This document shows positions 36,573-49,577 of a DNA stretch of 64,000 bases, one piece after another. The notes beneath the pieces were generated by a model. The model was not told where the DNA came from. It did no database searches and worked only from the letters and a program-made list of their open reading frames with translations. The translations under genes and the position numbers were made by a program. The stretch's first letter is position 1, and each line of letters starts with the position of its first letter. Source of the stretch: Microvelia longipes (taxonomy: Eukaryota; Arthropoda; Insecta; Hemiptera; Veliidae). Where the stretch lies: positions 54,046,703 through 54,110,702 of the forward strand of contig JACMZG010001870.1 in assembly GCA_018340805.1 (NCBI GenBank), read 5' to 3'.

Positions 36573-37378
36573 ATTCAATTTAAATAAATACTATTTATTA
36601 CTTACAATACAGGTGAAGTTGAAATTTTTAAAATAATTAGGTTAGTCTAGAGGCGATGTTTTAAATATATTTTGGTCCTTTGAAAAGAGTTTTCTTTTAT
36701 TTTCAAGTTCTATGGTTCTCAACCTTAATAGCTTATCTTATAAAAGTTATGTAAACTAGTTTATTTACCTGTTTAGTACATAATTAGTACGTTAATTGTT
36801 TCTATTATTTATGTCTATGATTGTTACCACAATATGTGATTACTTATCCATAAAATAAGGTAACATTTTTCAAAACCAGCAAGACAAACATAACACTGGT
36901 GTTTTCTTATGGCTAAGAAAATACAAGAAGTAGAGTCGATAGTTAGTAAATAAAAATGGTTTGACCAATACTTGAGCTTTTGTATTTTTTAGTAAAAACA
37001 CCAAAAAAAGATAAATCAAAAATGCAATTGCTGGCAGATTGCAAATCTCTATTTTTTTTAGATAAATAATAGAAATAGGAAAATGTTGGAAAAGTAAAAT
37101 GATTTTATTTGGCCCATAAAATTAGAATATAATCTATTGTTAGAAACATACTTCTTGATAAATATGTTATAGTCGAAACAGGGCTAAAAATAACCCAAAA
37201 GGTAAAAACAAAAATTACCAGTCATGTATGATTCTTTAAAAAAATCTTATAAAAATTAAGCCTCAGGTAATTTAATGCATTCCTGAATATAATATAAAAG
37301 TATTTCCCCTTATTATTTGTTTGAGGAGCTATCTGATGCATTACTTTACAAAGCTTTAATTAACCTTAACTATACATG
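36573..37378. other. AT-rich intergenic tract, nothing recognised
   Basis: No ORF or repeat of note was seen by eye. Confidence 0.5.
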
Positions 37379-37381
37379 TAT

Positions 37382-37603
<222 letters not shown>

Positions 37604-37639
37604 AACAATAGTTAATTTTTAAAAACCTTTAAAAAATGT

Positions 37640-37796
37640 TCATCGTAATGAGTTGAATGAACCCTAAAGTTTCATTTAAGCTGAATGAAATTGGTCCGGA
37701 AGACCATTCAAAGTGCTCCAAGCGAGGGTACCTGGGTTCGAATACTGGTACCCTCGATAATTTTTATCGTTTTTTCACGTTTATAGCTACAAAATA
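37640..37796. repeat. Repeat with a tRNA B-box-like hairpin
   Basis: The segment GAGGGTACC (37724-37732) pairs perfectly with GGTACCCTC 13 bases later, and the loop is GGGTTCGAATACT-like, resembling a tRNA T-arm/B box. The preceding 'gctgaatgaaattggtccgg' type sequence matches the tandem units at 56610-56985. At both loci a foldback element follows immediately. Confidence 0.5.
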
Positions 37797-38246
37797 ATTC
37801 TGACGTGGAGGTCCGTATGTTGGGTGAATTTTCTTTAGAATGCGTGTTTCCGTGCTTAACAACCAATTATTGCCTTAGGTTCTGGTTTATGCTTTATGAC
37901 GTAAGCAGTTACTCAATTATCAAGCACTGCTCGCACCTTATTTTGTCAGTATTTTCAGAGGAAATGCGCTAAAACCTTAAAAGATAAACACTAACTGAGC
38001 TTTAATCTAGTTCGAATAATAGTTCGCACTGTCAATTTCAGAGGCATGGTTTTGTATAACCAAGTGGATAATTATGCGCATTTCCTTTGAAAAGTACAGC
38101 CAAAATGAGTACGAGCAGTGCTTGATAATTGAGTAACTGCTTAGGTTTAAAGCATAAACTGGAACCTTAAGCAAGTGGGTTGTTATGAACGGAAACATGC
38201 ATTCCAAAGGAATTTCACCCAACATGCGGACCACCGCGCCAGAATT
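37797..38246. mobile_element. Foldback (long inverted repeat) element, copy A
   Basis: Arms of roughly 170 bp at each end are reverse complements. Landmarks are AGCACTGCTCG near 37921 against CGAGCAGTGCT near 38112, and AAATGCGC near 37963 against GCGCATTTCC near 38076. The outer ends are AATTCTGACGTGG and CCGCGCCAGAATT. Relatives lie at 49014-49577 and 57026-57727. Confidence 0.8.
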
Positions 38247-38705
38247 GTTTACTTGTTTTATCATACAATCTATTGTTTGCCATTTTACATTGAGCATACG
38301 CTTTGATATATGTTCAAAAAATATAAAATTCAGTAACATATTAAACTCGTTTAAGAATAAATGTAATTATATTTTAACATCATATTTCAGTCTAAGTTCA
38401 TTTAGTTTTACTACTTGGGTCAGTAAACATTAAAACATAAATGGATTGATGGAAAATATTTCATAATTACCATATGTCTTTGTTTACTTTTATTTTATTT
38501 TACTAAACGATTGGCAACTGTTTGAATTTAAAAAAAAAACTACAGCACAATCTGGTAGAGAATAGAGCAAACAGATTTTACTACTAGCGCTCTTCAAGAT
38601 TTGTGATGAGGCCCCCAACTAAAATCATAAACTCAAACTTGTCAATTGAGTGTTCCCACTATGGTCGGGAGTGAACCATCTATGTTAATATTGTTTATCT
38701 ATGGA
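38247..38705. other. AT-rich intergenic tract
   Basis: No gene was seen; it shares gatgaggcccccaa with 33054. Confidence 0.5.
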
Positions 38706-39716
<1,011 letters not shown>

Positions 39717-39779
39717 AACAATATTCTCAACAAAATAGGCCATGAGTTGAAGAATTTACTAAACCCTTATTATTTTAGA

Positions 39780-40545
39780 ACACGGAATAGTATTATTTCA
39801 GACTCAAATAGTGTTCATTGTGAACAGTGAGTGGTGTAATTGAAAGTTAGGACAAGATCAATTATTTAGATTCAATCTGTTGTTGAATGTTCAAAATGTT
39901 TAAGCTTCGAACATTTTTACACTAAGCCCCATAATAATTTTAGAGAAGATCTCGATGACCTATGAGGATTTCAAGTTTAAAGTTTAGTCAAGATATAAGA
40001 CTCAAATTTTTATGGTTATTTAAGAACGAATTTCGATGAGTCATAAAATATGTTCATTTTGACCTCGAGCAGACTAAGTTTAAAGTTTAGTTAAGATGCA
40101 TAATTTAGATTCTGATATTTAAGCATCTGAAACTTATTTTTTTTACACTAATTCCCTATTGTTATTTGTGAAGGAATTTTGTTGAGACATATAATGAGTT
40201 CAATATGACCAATGAGTTGTCTAAGTGTTGAGTTTAGTCAAGATCCTTCAATTAGATTCAAATCTGTAAGCACTCAACACATATTATTTTCGAACGGTTC
40301 CTGATGACTTAAAAGATGCCTACTCAGACCTATGAGCATTCTAAGTTTAAAGTTTAGTCAAGATATATCAATTATACTCCAAATTGTATGCCATCAAAAA
40401 AATAATTTTTACACTAATTCCCTGTTATTACCGATCAAGATCTGGCATAGTTTATGACCCCTAATACATGATTAGTCCAAGTTTAAACTTTATTCAAGAT
40501 CCTTTAAGTAGTTTTTGAGTTATAAGCAACCATAATTTTCAATTT
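39780..40545. repeat. Decayed tandem repeat of about 105-140 bp units
   Basis: The phrase AAGTTTAAAGTTTAGTCAAGAT or a close variant recurs near 39973, 40077, 40220, 40352 and 40480. Between occurrences lie similar 'ttttacactaattccctattgttat' and 'cgatgacctatgag' segments. At least five degenerate units are visible. Confidence 0.65.
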
Positions 40546-40548
40546 ATT
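40543..40548 (-). terminator. Possible GPN3 polyadenylation signal AATAAA
   Basis: The complement of TTTATT lies about 260 bases downstream of the GPN3 stop, with AT-rich sequence around it. In AT-rich DNA such a hexamer is expected by chance, so this is weak. Confidence 0.25.
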
Positions 40549-40808
40549 TTCTATATATATTTATAGATTGCTGACAAAGTTGCCATACATACTAAACAAT
40601 AATTTTTTTATAAAATTAAAACTAAACAATAAATTTTGTGGCACACAAGCACAAATTATAATGATGCTTTATAAGCATTATGTATCACATTAAATATTTG
40701 TTGAAGTCATTTCTTATGCTTGGATATGAGCTGCACATTAACATAAGACTGAGTAAAAACTAATCACAATTCATACAGTTTTCAATTAATTAACTGAACC
40801 TATCTCAA

Positions 40809-42175
40809 CTAATCATCTAGAGGGTTGTCATCATCCCCGTACTCGTGATCAAAGTCCCTTGTCTTGACATCAGCATCCTCTCCATACTGTATGATATTAT
40901 CTATAGTTATCAGCAGATCTGATAAGTTCTCATCGTTGTTAATATTAAGAGGGCAAAACCTAACAAGACTGTAGTCATCTATGAGTCTCCCAATGGCTTC
41001 TGAGAGGTGCCGGTACTTAATACTCCAGACACTCCCTTCTTCCTCATTCAACAGGTGCTCCTAGAAAAATTAAATATTGCTTTAGAATAATAATACTATA
41101 AAAGAGCATTTCCTTTCTAAAAAATATACTTACAATTAATAGTGACAACTTAATCCATGGAAAAATAAAAATTCTTGCAGCACAGTGGGAATTCCCACTG
41201 AACCTGAGTCATCATTTGCCTGTTGGCAGGCAATGTGTTAATTTTCGAACATTGGAGAACCTTGTCAAAAACTCCTGTAAAGTTTCTTCCTTCCAGATTG
41301 GTATGTTGTATGATTTCTGTGGCTAAGAAGAGTAATAAGGCCTCCATACATGCTCAGTTTTTAACTCCGGCTGGCCTGCGTAAACCTGCACAGTCTTGTT
41401 ATTCTATGTTGATTAGGCACTGATGATGATCGAGCAATCAGAATACAATTTTTGTGGAGAGATTTTTGTTTAGTTTTTCAAGACTAAGGTTGGTAGCAGA
41501 GTAAATAGCCAAATACATTTATCACATGTAGATAATTGTCATCATTGTTAGCTATAGTGTGTAACACGGCTATAATCAGTTGAAAGTGTGGGAAAATAAT
41601 GCTAGGGAGCCAATGGGGTTATTCCTCATGTTAAACCACGCCCACCATTTCAAATTGGACCAACCTCATTGGTTCCTTAACACTATTTTCCCCAAGCTGT
41701 CAACTGATTTTACCCATGTGTTACACTATAGAATTATTACAGGTTTGTTTAAATTTTTAGAAAATCTTCTAATGGTAAGCAATTTAAGTTACATTTGCCC
41801 ATAATAACTCTATCAAATATATTTTACAAATAATTTTGCCAGGGCATATTTAATTGAAGGCTAAGATATGAACAATACTCACAGGGTCGGGATCCAAGAA
41901 CTGGTCCAATCTTTTCCTAGCAGACTTACTAAGCAGATCGAGTTTTGACAGAATATTAACATGTGGCAACTCAAGGTTGACCATGACCGACAGGGCAGCC
42001 ATGGTGCCACTGAGGAACTTAGCTCCGTCTACCATGAACTGGGAGTCTACGAGGAACACAGCACACAGGTTGAAATTCCATGACTTGAGTTGCTCCACCA
42101 GCCTCCTGACAGTGTCCATGTGAGTGTACAGCTCTATCTGGCCTGTATCATATTATACATGTGTAAACATGTATT

Positions 42176-42242
<67 letters not shown>

Positions 42243-42988
42243 TTTATAAATATATATATAAAATACTATATACACATTGATACTATAGAGTCAAATTTAA
42301 TTTGTTTCGATCTAACTTACCTAGGTGTTGTTAAATATAAGTGTAAGTGACTTAGGAAAAAGAGGGCTATCGAGTTATCCTCCACTCTAATATTAGCACT
42401 TTTGGTAAAAACTAGTAGTAGCTTTGATAACATGTAGCACCTCAGGCTAACAGGACTTATTAGCAATAAGCGGAACTGATAAAGAAAAACAAGCTCGCTC
42501 TGCATTGTATTGTTTGGAGGGCAAAACAAGCCAACTCGGTACAAAAATCAGTCAATAGTTGTAGTTGCGCTATGTGGAAAAGCCCATTTCCATTGTTAGA
42601 AATACTTCCACAAGGAAAAAATCAAATATTTACCCCCAAAGTTTATAATCAGTCTATGCAACTTACCAGGGCAATCAAAGAGAACATAGTCATCATCGGT
42701 GTCACCGAGCTGCTCCCTGAGCCAGTCAGAGTTCTCGAGCAAATACTCCATACAGAACACTAACCCCCCGTTAGGACCGAATTTCAGCCCCTGGTCCTCC
42801 ATAGCATCGTCTACATGGATTAACTCTCTGACGTCAGCAAGGGGTTCGTAATCGAAATACTCGGCGGCTGGATCTAAGTTAACAACGTCTATGACTTTGT
42901 TTTGGGCCGCAGCGTGCTGCACTACCGCGCTGCAGTACGTGGACTTGCCGCTTCCGGCCGGTCCCATAACTAACTGACCATACCTCAT
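40809..42988 (-). CDS. GPN3: GPN-loop GTPase 3 (three exons)
   Basis: GPN3 is a cytosolic GPN-loop GTPase that works with GPN1 in assembly and nuclear import of RNA polymerase II. Exons on the minus strand are 42988-42667, 42142-41883 and 41060-40809. All introns are GT-AG, with donors GTAAGT and GTGAGT. The spliced frame gives 277 residues, close to the usual ~284. The first ATG is at 42988; upstream codons in frame lack one. Exon 1 has the P-loop GPAGSGKST, the diagnostic Gly-Pro-Asn loop (FGPNGG) and DCPG at the splice site. Exon 2 has FLVDSQF and the SKLD guanine-specificity motif. Exon 3 has [10 protein letters not shown] and IIQYGED with an acidic tail. Nothing essential is missing. The introns hold a MITE and a microsatellite. 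Confidence 0.96.
41554..41731. mobile_element. Small TIR MITE in GPN3 intron 2
   Basis: A 178 bp element with about 32 bp imperfect inverted ends (CTATAGTGTGTAACACGG at the left; the right end is the complement with small differences). The core of the ends matches the larger TIR element at 32050-32933. It has no coding capacity. Confidence 0.8.
42178..42262. repeat. (AT)n microsatellite in GPN3 intron 1
   Basis: About 30 uninterrupted AT units followed by degenerate AT-rich sequence, lying between exon 2 and exon 1. Confidence 0.95.
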
Positions 42989-43678
42989 ATTAAATACAAT
43001 CACCGATAAATAACCCGAATGCCTGATATAATTATCATTAACTTAACCAAGGCTTGAGGTTATTGCATCGACATGGGCTAACACTATGTAGATACACTGT
43101 AATCGTCAAGCTACTGCGATCTCTAACATCCAAATTTGAAAAGAATTATTTCAAAATAAGCTAAATGATCTACTTTATTATTATTCTTTGAACACATAAT
43201 AACTACACATAACATTAACAAGATAATAACACATAATAATATGCATGAACTAAGTTTATGTATGAACTTAAAAAAGAGAAACAGACTAAAACTATAGTTC
43301 GTCGTACCCTAACGTCTTGAAATTAGTAAATTAACCTGCATTAATAACCGTTGTTTAACCTTTTGTAAACAAAAAGTGTTGTCATTTTTGTTTAATTAAA
43401 CAAACGGCCCTAAACTAAGATTTAAATTTAACCCCTTCCTCTCTACTTAGGGATTTTTATTTTGGTAATATTAACTTCTGATATATACTAAAATAGTTAT
43501 TGTTAGAAATACTAAAAGAAATATTTAAATTAATTTTTGGCAAAATATACGAGTAAATCTAAACGGATTAGGGAAAAAGATGGTGAACAAGAGTGGGGAC
43601 AAAGGCGGGCGTGAATATCGATAGTATATAAATAATCGATAGTTAAGCAAGTTATCACACAGTTGATTTTCGTCTATC
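42989..43678. promoter_or_regulatory. Shared divergent promoter region of GPN3 and the CNNM-like gene
   Basis: The two start codons point away from each other across 690 bp that has no ORF. Close to the plus-strand gene are a perfect TATCGATA (43616-43623), a second ATCGATA (43635-43641) and a TATATAAATAA box between them. TATCGATA is the binding sequence of the insect factor DREF, common at housekeeping promoters. That both genes use it is inference. Confidence 0.6.
43616..43641. promoter_or_regulatory. DRE-like sites flanking a TATA-like box
   Basis: TATCGATA at 43616-43623 is palindromic; ATCGATAG follows at 43635. They lie 40-60 bases upstream of the ATG at 43679, so they may sit at or just downstream of the transcription start. 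Confidence 0.55.
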
Positions 43679-44121
43679 ATGGCGGGCGGGTGGCCCCCAT
43701 ACTTCGTCGCTCTTTTATTTATTTGTTTTTTGTTTCGTTTATCATTTTGTCAGAGTATGATTTTAAATAGTGCTGTTGTAATTCGAAGTGTTAATATTTT
43801 AAATCAAACAAACAGTGAAGATGGTGTAAGGACTAGTATTATAGCAAGGCTGGAGGGTTTCAACTTCCAGCCGAGTATGAAATTGAAATTTACACGAGAT
43901 AAATTAGATAATAATTTAGATTGTCACAATAACGTTGTGGGCGATATTAATTATAGTTTTGTTAACGTTACTTCGAGTGCTTGCGTTGTTAACTTAAGTT
44001 TTATTTATGAAAATTTTAGTGATTTTAACCATTTATATATTTGTGTAAAATCGGTCTATAGGACAGAACGTAGTGAATATATTCACCAAGGAGAGGCTGC
44101 AACCCTTCGTCTATCCCTCAG
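43679..44121 (+). CDS. First exon of a CNNM/unextended-like metal transporter (extracellular domain)
   Basis: The exon encodes 147 complete codons from ATG at 43679 and ends at a good donor (CAG|GTACCA, GT at 44122). Residues 1-25 form a signal peptide (MAGGWPPYFVALLFICFLF..., ending near FCQS). The rest is a secreted beta-rich segment with five N-glycosylation sequons (NQT, NYS, NVT, NLS, NFS). It finishes with LYICVKSVYRT and HQGEAATLRL. That ending resembles the extracellular domain of CNNM/uex proteins, where a C(V/M)(K/R) strand and an HQG motif precede the membrane DUF21 domain. The membrane, CBS and cNMP domains would be in later exons, which I do not find here. Alternatively it is another secreted glycoprotein. 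The gene diverges from GPN3. Confidence 0.6.
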
Positions 44122-44407
44122 GTACCATGTTCTTTTTTTGATCAATTTGTTTTTAGTAAGATTCTTATCAAAAGTGATAAGTTAATAATGTTTTCATCGT
44201 GTTCTCTTCTTTTGACAAGGAATGCATAATATAATTGTGTGATAATAAGTGATAACAGGGACCATGTGTCAGATTTGTTGACAAGAATTGAGCCAAGTCT
44301 TGCAAGCACGGACTGCAGTTTTGTTATCGATTTCCAGCTGTGAAACCTTATATTAACACATTATCTATTCCATATTTCTCTTCTATACGGTCATATTGTA
44401 TATATGT

Positions 44408-44501
<94 letters not shown>

Positions 44502-44582
44502 ATATATAATATATAATATATAAATATATATATAATATATATATATATATAATATATATATATATAATATAATATAATATAT

Positions 44583-44662
<80 letters not shown>

Positions 44663-45571
44663 TGCTCCTTAAGAAAATCTAAATATTTTCATACATTCAA
44701 TAGTCAAAAATGTAAGCTATTGTTGCTAGAAGTTGCAAAAACTGATCATTTTTGTCGTATAAAAATGAAAATAATTTGTTATTTTAACAAAATATTTTAT
44801 TTTCGAAAGTAATTTAATAATACGATTTTTAGACTCTAGGAGGTAAAATAAACCTACTTTGTTCTTACACATTTTTCTCTAAAACCACTATTTTCTCATG
44901 CTTTAGAGATTTTTAATTTTTTTATGTACCATGTAATTAACATGGTAGACATATGCATAAATGCCAAAAAATATCAGTTTTTCCAACTTCTAGGAAAAAC
45001 GAATGGCTAAAAATTTTAACTATTGAATGTATAAAAATATTTAAATTTTCTTAAAGGGCAATTATAAGAGAAGTTTTTTCCGTTCTTGGCTGATCTTTTG
45101 CTCATTTCTTACTTCCTCTAATGCCCTACTATAAGAATTCCATAAAGTTCATTTTTTTTCAGAAAATCATTTTTCATGCAAATTTTAGGGCAGTAGTTCC
45201 AAAATATTTGACATAGTTAGTAGTTTGTCCTTTAGGAAATTTACTCAGCTTTCTAATGAAATCAATTTCGCCTTTCTAGCTTGAGCAGTTAAAACCCTAT
45301 TAACAATTTTATGATGTGAGGTCAAATATTTTTTTAAAATATTAAATTTAACCTTGTGGGAAAACGGTTGGAGATCGAGGTTTATATTACAGGACATTTT
45401 TTGTTCCTTTTGAGAAGTACTATCACCTCCTTTTCTGGTGGACACTTTATATGAAACACCCTGTATATATAAATATATAAAACAAACAATAAGAAAATTG
45501 AAAAACAAATCATAAGATTATAAACAACAATTAAAATAACTTACAAGTGGTTAAAAATATAGAAGGAAAGG
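44122..45571. other. Presumed first intron of the CNNM-like gene, with a long (AT)n tract
   Basis: AT-rich. It holds a microsatellite at 44402-44659 and, near 45380-45470, a minus-strand repeat with 'gtttcatataaagtgtcc' after 'acagggt', a phrase common in insect dispersed repeats. No exon was recognised. Confidence 0.5.
44402..44659. repeat. (AT)n microsatellite
   Basis: About 260 bp of AT repeat with several AAT or TAT interruptions in the middle. Confidence 0.97.
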
Positions 45572-45579
45572 TTTAGTAG

Positions 45580-45605
45580 CTCTAGCTTTCGCCCGGCTTC
45601 GTCAG
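45580..45605 (-). ncRNA. Hammerhead-like core remnant at the Penelope 5' flank
   Basis: On the minus strand CTGACGA is followed after eight bases by GAAAGC, the conserved order of a hammerhead core (CUGANGA, stem II, GAAA). Stem II would be only two base pairs and stem I does not pair with the sequence after the expected cleavage site. I read it as a degenerate ribozyme of the kind known in Penelope-like element terminal repeats. Confidence 0.35.
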
Positions 45606-45734
45606 GAGTATAGCACGTACTGGCGGTAGAAAAGGGTTGGGTTGATGTGCGTTGCTAAAGTAGTGAGACTGCAATGCGGTGTGGTGGTAAAACTATACAC
45701 TACCGAACGCTATCGTTACTATCAAACGATACAG

Positions 45735-46940
45735 ATGCGTGCTACACGTAATGTTTTTCGTTTTGAGGATGACTTCTACTTACATATCAAAGGTACGGCG
45801 ATGGGTTCTAAATTCTCTCCATCTTACAGTAACCTCTTTATGGGAAAACTTGAAGAAGATTTCCTATTAAGACAACCCTCCAAACCTCTTCACTGGCGCC
45901 ATTTTATCGATGATACTTTCATGATTTGGACGCACGGCCCTGAGCTATTAGCATCTTTTCTTTCAGACCTCAACACCTGGTACAGTGTGAAGTTTACATG
46001 GTCTTCTTCTGATAGCTCTGCTACTTTCCTTGATGTGGATATTAACCTCTCTAAGGGTTCTCTCCAAACTTCAGTACATATCAAGCCCACAATTCATCAA
46101 CAATACCTTCATTACTCTTTCTGTCATCCTTATCACACCAAACAATCCCTTCCATATTCTCTTTCAGTTAGAGGCAAAAGAATCTGTTCTGATCGAAAGG
46201 GAGAAATTTAATCAAAATTTATCTCAAGCCCTCGTGCGACGCGGATATCCTGAATCTCTAATTGATAAGCAACTTAATAAACCTATATATCCCCGTCCTC
46301 CCCCTGATAATACCACCAATAATTCAAGAACTAGTTTAACCACCACCTTTTTCCCTGGTCTTCACAAATGAAACAACGTCCTAAGAACTTCCTTCCCTAT
46401 CCTGGAAATCTCCCCTCTCACACGTGATCTACTTCCTAAACCTCTGTTGGTTGCCTTTCGTCGTCCTCCTAACCTCCGTAACCTTTTTGTCCACACCAAA
46501 TCTCCTTCATCCTATTCCAATAATAACAACGATCCTCCTGGTATACATCCCTGTAATAGACGTGTTCCCCAACCTTGTAAAACCTGCCCTATTCTTAATC
46601 CTTCTACCTCGTTAACCAGTCTTGTTACTAATATATCATACTCCATTACTTCTTCCACTACGTGCACATCTTCCAATTTAGTCTATGTTTTAGAGTGCAC
46701 TCAATGTAACACTTTTTATGTCGGTGAAACTAAAACCCTCCTTTCCTTACGCATGAACAACCATCGTAATTCGGTTAATCACAACCCTGTCACTCTTGTT
46801 GTTGCCATACATGCTAGGTATCATAACAGTGATTTTAATTTTTGTTTAACTGTCCGCCAACTTCGTCTCCTTCCTCTGATTGTGACAGAAGGAATGTGGA
46901 GCTCGCTTACCAATATGTAACAAAATCTCGACTTCCTCCT
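45735..46940 (+). pseudogene. Penelope-like retroelement: RT fragment plus GIY-YIG endonuclease
   Basis: The first frame carries Penelope RT motifs in order: FYLHIKGTAMGSKFSP, then HFIDDTFMIW (the catalytic aspartates), TFLDVDI, and SVRGKRICSD near 46180. After two frameshifts, near 46110 and 46400, a third frame (46447-46919) reads CKTCPIL and then NLVYVLECTQCNTFYVGETKT, a degenerate GIY-YIG nuclease (LVY...FYVG) with the usual upstream cysteines. RT followed by GIY-YIG is the hallmark of Penelope-like elements. The 5' part of the RT is missing. It lies in the presumed intron of the CNNM-like gene, in the same orientation. Confidence 0.88.
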
Positions 46941-46959
46941 GGTATCAATCAGAGATAGT

Positions 46960-47116
46960 GGCTTCCCCTTTTTTAGGAGTATTTTGTATATAGAATTAAT
47001 TTTTTTATTTATTTATTTATTTTAATTATTTTTTTATTTATTTTTTATTTATTTATTGATTATTTTCTTTTCTTTATTTATTATTTATATATATTTTTTT
47101 ATTTTTTTTATTTTTA
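46960..47116. other. T-rich low-complexity tract
   Basis: ATTT-type degenerate repeat between the Penelope remnant and the next dispersed repeat. Confidence 0.7.
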
Positions 47117-47813
<697 letters not shown>

Positions 47814-49013
47814 ATTCTTGATTAGTAAGAAAATTCTTAATTTATGATCCCACAATTCATGAGCTCTTTTTTAGCATATTGTCTCTGAATATGCTTGCTT
47901 TCTTAATCATCAATTTTTTGCCGTATTTTTCGGTATATTTTTTATAATCTGATGAGTAGCGTCACAACTTGTTTTTTAAATGCTTAACATTAGCTGAGCT
48001 TCAAATAAAGGGGGATAAATGTGCCGTGCAGTGTTTAATCAATCTATATGATAAATATGCGCATTTTCTTTAAAATTTTGAAATAATTGAATATTATGTT
48101 TTCGGTAATACTTAATTGTCTAAAAAATATACCAAAAACTTAAGCCAAGTATGGATAAATTAGCAAAAAAGCACAAATTTTCAAACAGAGTTGAAGCGAA
48201 TTGCGGTCCCTTTGCTAGATGTTTTTTAATTCGCTAAGAGTTGATATGTGATGTGAGGTTAGTGATTTTGCGGCCAGATATTGGAAGAGATGACTCAGCA
48301 TGAAGTATTGTGCCACAACTTGCAACCTCTTTGTATTCTCGTTAATGACAAGAAATTAATTGAATTTATGAATGGCAGCATAATACATATTGTCATGTGA
48401 TAAGAACATTGTACATACAAATGTCGTGATAGGGTAGGGTGTGTTATACAGCCTTCTATCAGTGTTACCACTCTACTGAGTTGCTTGTCAGTAGCACTTG
48501 TCATCTCGTTGAGTATCTGGCTAAGGGGGGTAGAATACTGTCTTATATAGTCCAAGAGCCGCACCTGATAAAATGTGACTTATTTTGTATTACTTCGAAC
48601 CAAACTTTTCTGAAAGTATACCTTTAGTTATGAAGAAAAAACATAGTCTGCCTGTCTAGAGTAGAGCCCTTCATTTGATTGCGCATGCTCAACATTTTAT
48701 TAAATCTCATAACTTCCAGTTTTCTTGGAATAAGTGGTTCCCTGTGCTGTGGGTCGTGTTAATAACATGAAGAGAACATTTTTTAAAGTTGATCAAATGT
48801 TCTATAAAACGAGTGTTTCATCAACAAAACGGGATAACTTCAGCCAAAGTTATGGCTCTTTCAAAAACACTAGACAAATTGTTAATTCGTGCAAAGACGG
48901 CTAATTTCGTAAAAAAATATTGGCTTTTTGTGCAATTTTTTGGCAATTTAACAAATGTCATATCTTTAGTTGTATTTATCCGATTATGACGAAAAACTAC
49001 TCGTTTCAAAAAA
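47814..49013. other. Intergenic or intronic tract, no gene seen
   Basis: The short ORFs near 48300-48990 have no recognisable product. Nothing else was identified. Confidence 0.5.
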
Positions 49014-49577
49014 ACTTTGGCGCGGTAATCCGCATGTCGGGCGAATTTCCTTTTGGTTGCACGATTCCGTGCTTAACAACAATCCTGGTTGGAATTGTAT
49101 TTTTTATAGTTTTTTACATTATATAAGTTTTTAACTACTAAGTAATTTTGGCGCTGTTGTTCGCTGTCGAGCGAATTTCATTTTGAAAGCGTGTTTCCGT
49201 GCTTAACAACCAATTTCTTGCATAAGGTTCCGGTTCATGCATTAGAAACTAAACAGTTACTCAATTGTCAAGCACTGCTCGTAACTCATTTTGTCTTTAC
49301 TTTTTAAAGGAAATGCGCACAATTATCCAATGGTTATACAAAACTATGCCTCCGAAGTTAGCAGTACGCACTTTTATTTGCACTAGTTTAAAGCTTAATT
49401 ACTTATCTATAAGCTTAGTCTTTTGAGGGTTTAGCGGATTTCATTTGAAAAATACAGACATAATGAGTTATGAGCAGTGCTTTACAATTGAGTAACTGCT
49501 TAGGTTCTAAAGCAAGACCCTGAACCTTAAGCAATAAATGGGTTGTTAAGCACGGAAACAAGCATTATAAATGACAA
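49014..49577. mobile_element. Foldback element, copy B, with an extra partial arm
   Basis: A terminal fragment (49014-49080, GGCGCGGTAATCCGCATG) is followed by a full-length but diverged foldback (49144-49577). Its central loop is in the opposite orientation to copies A and C (ACTATGCCTCC here, GGCATAGT there). The arms share the AGCACTGCTCG/GAGCAGTGCT landmarks. Confidence 0.75.

Noticed and set aside
37797..38246. Reading the foldback arms as a CRISPR-like repeat array
   Set aside because: The repeats are inverted arms of a mobile element in a eukaryotic genome; there are no regular spacers and no cas genes.
42989..43003. Upstream start for GPN3 at 43003
   Set aside because: That codon is GTG, not ATG. 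The first ATG in frame is at 42988 and gives the N-terminus expected for the family.
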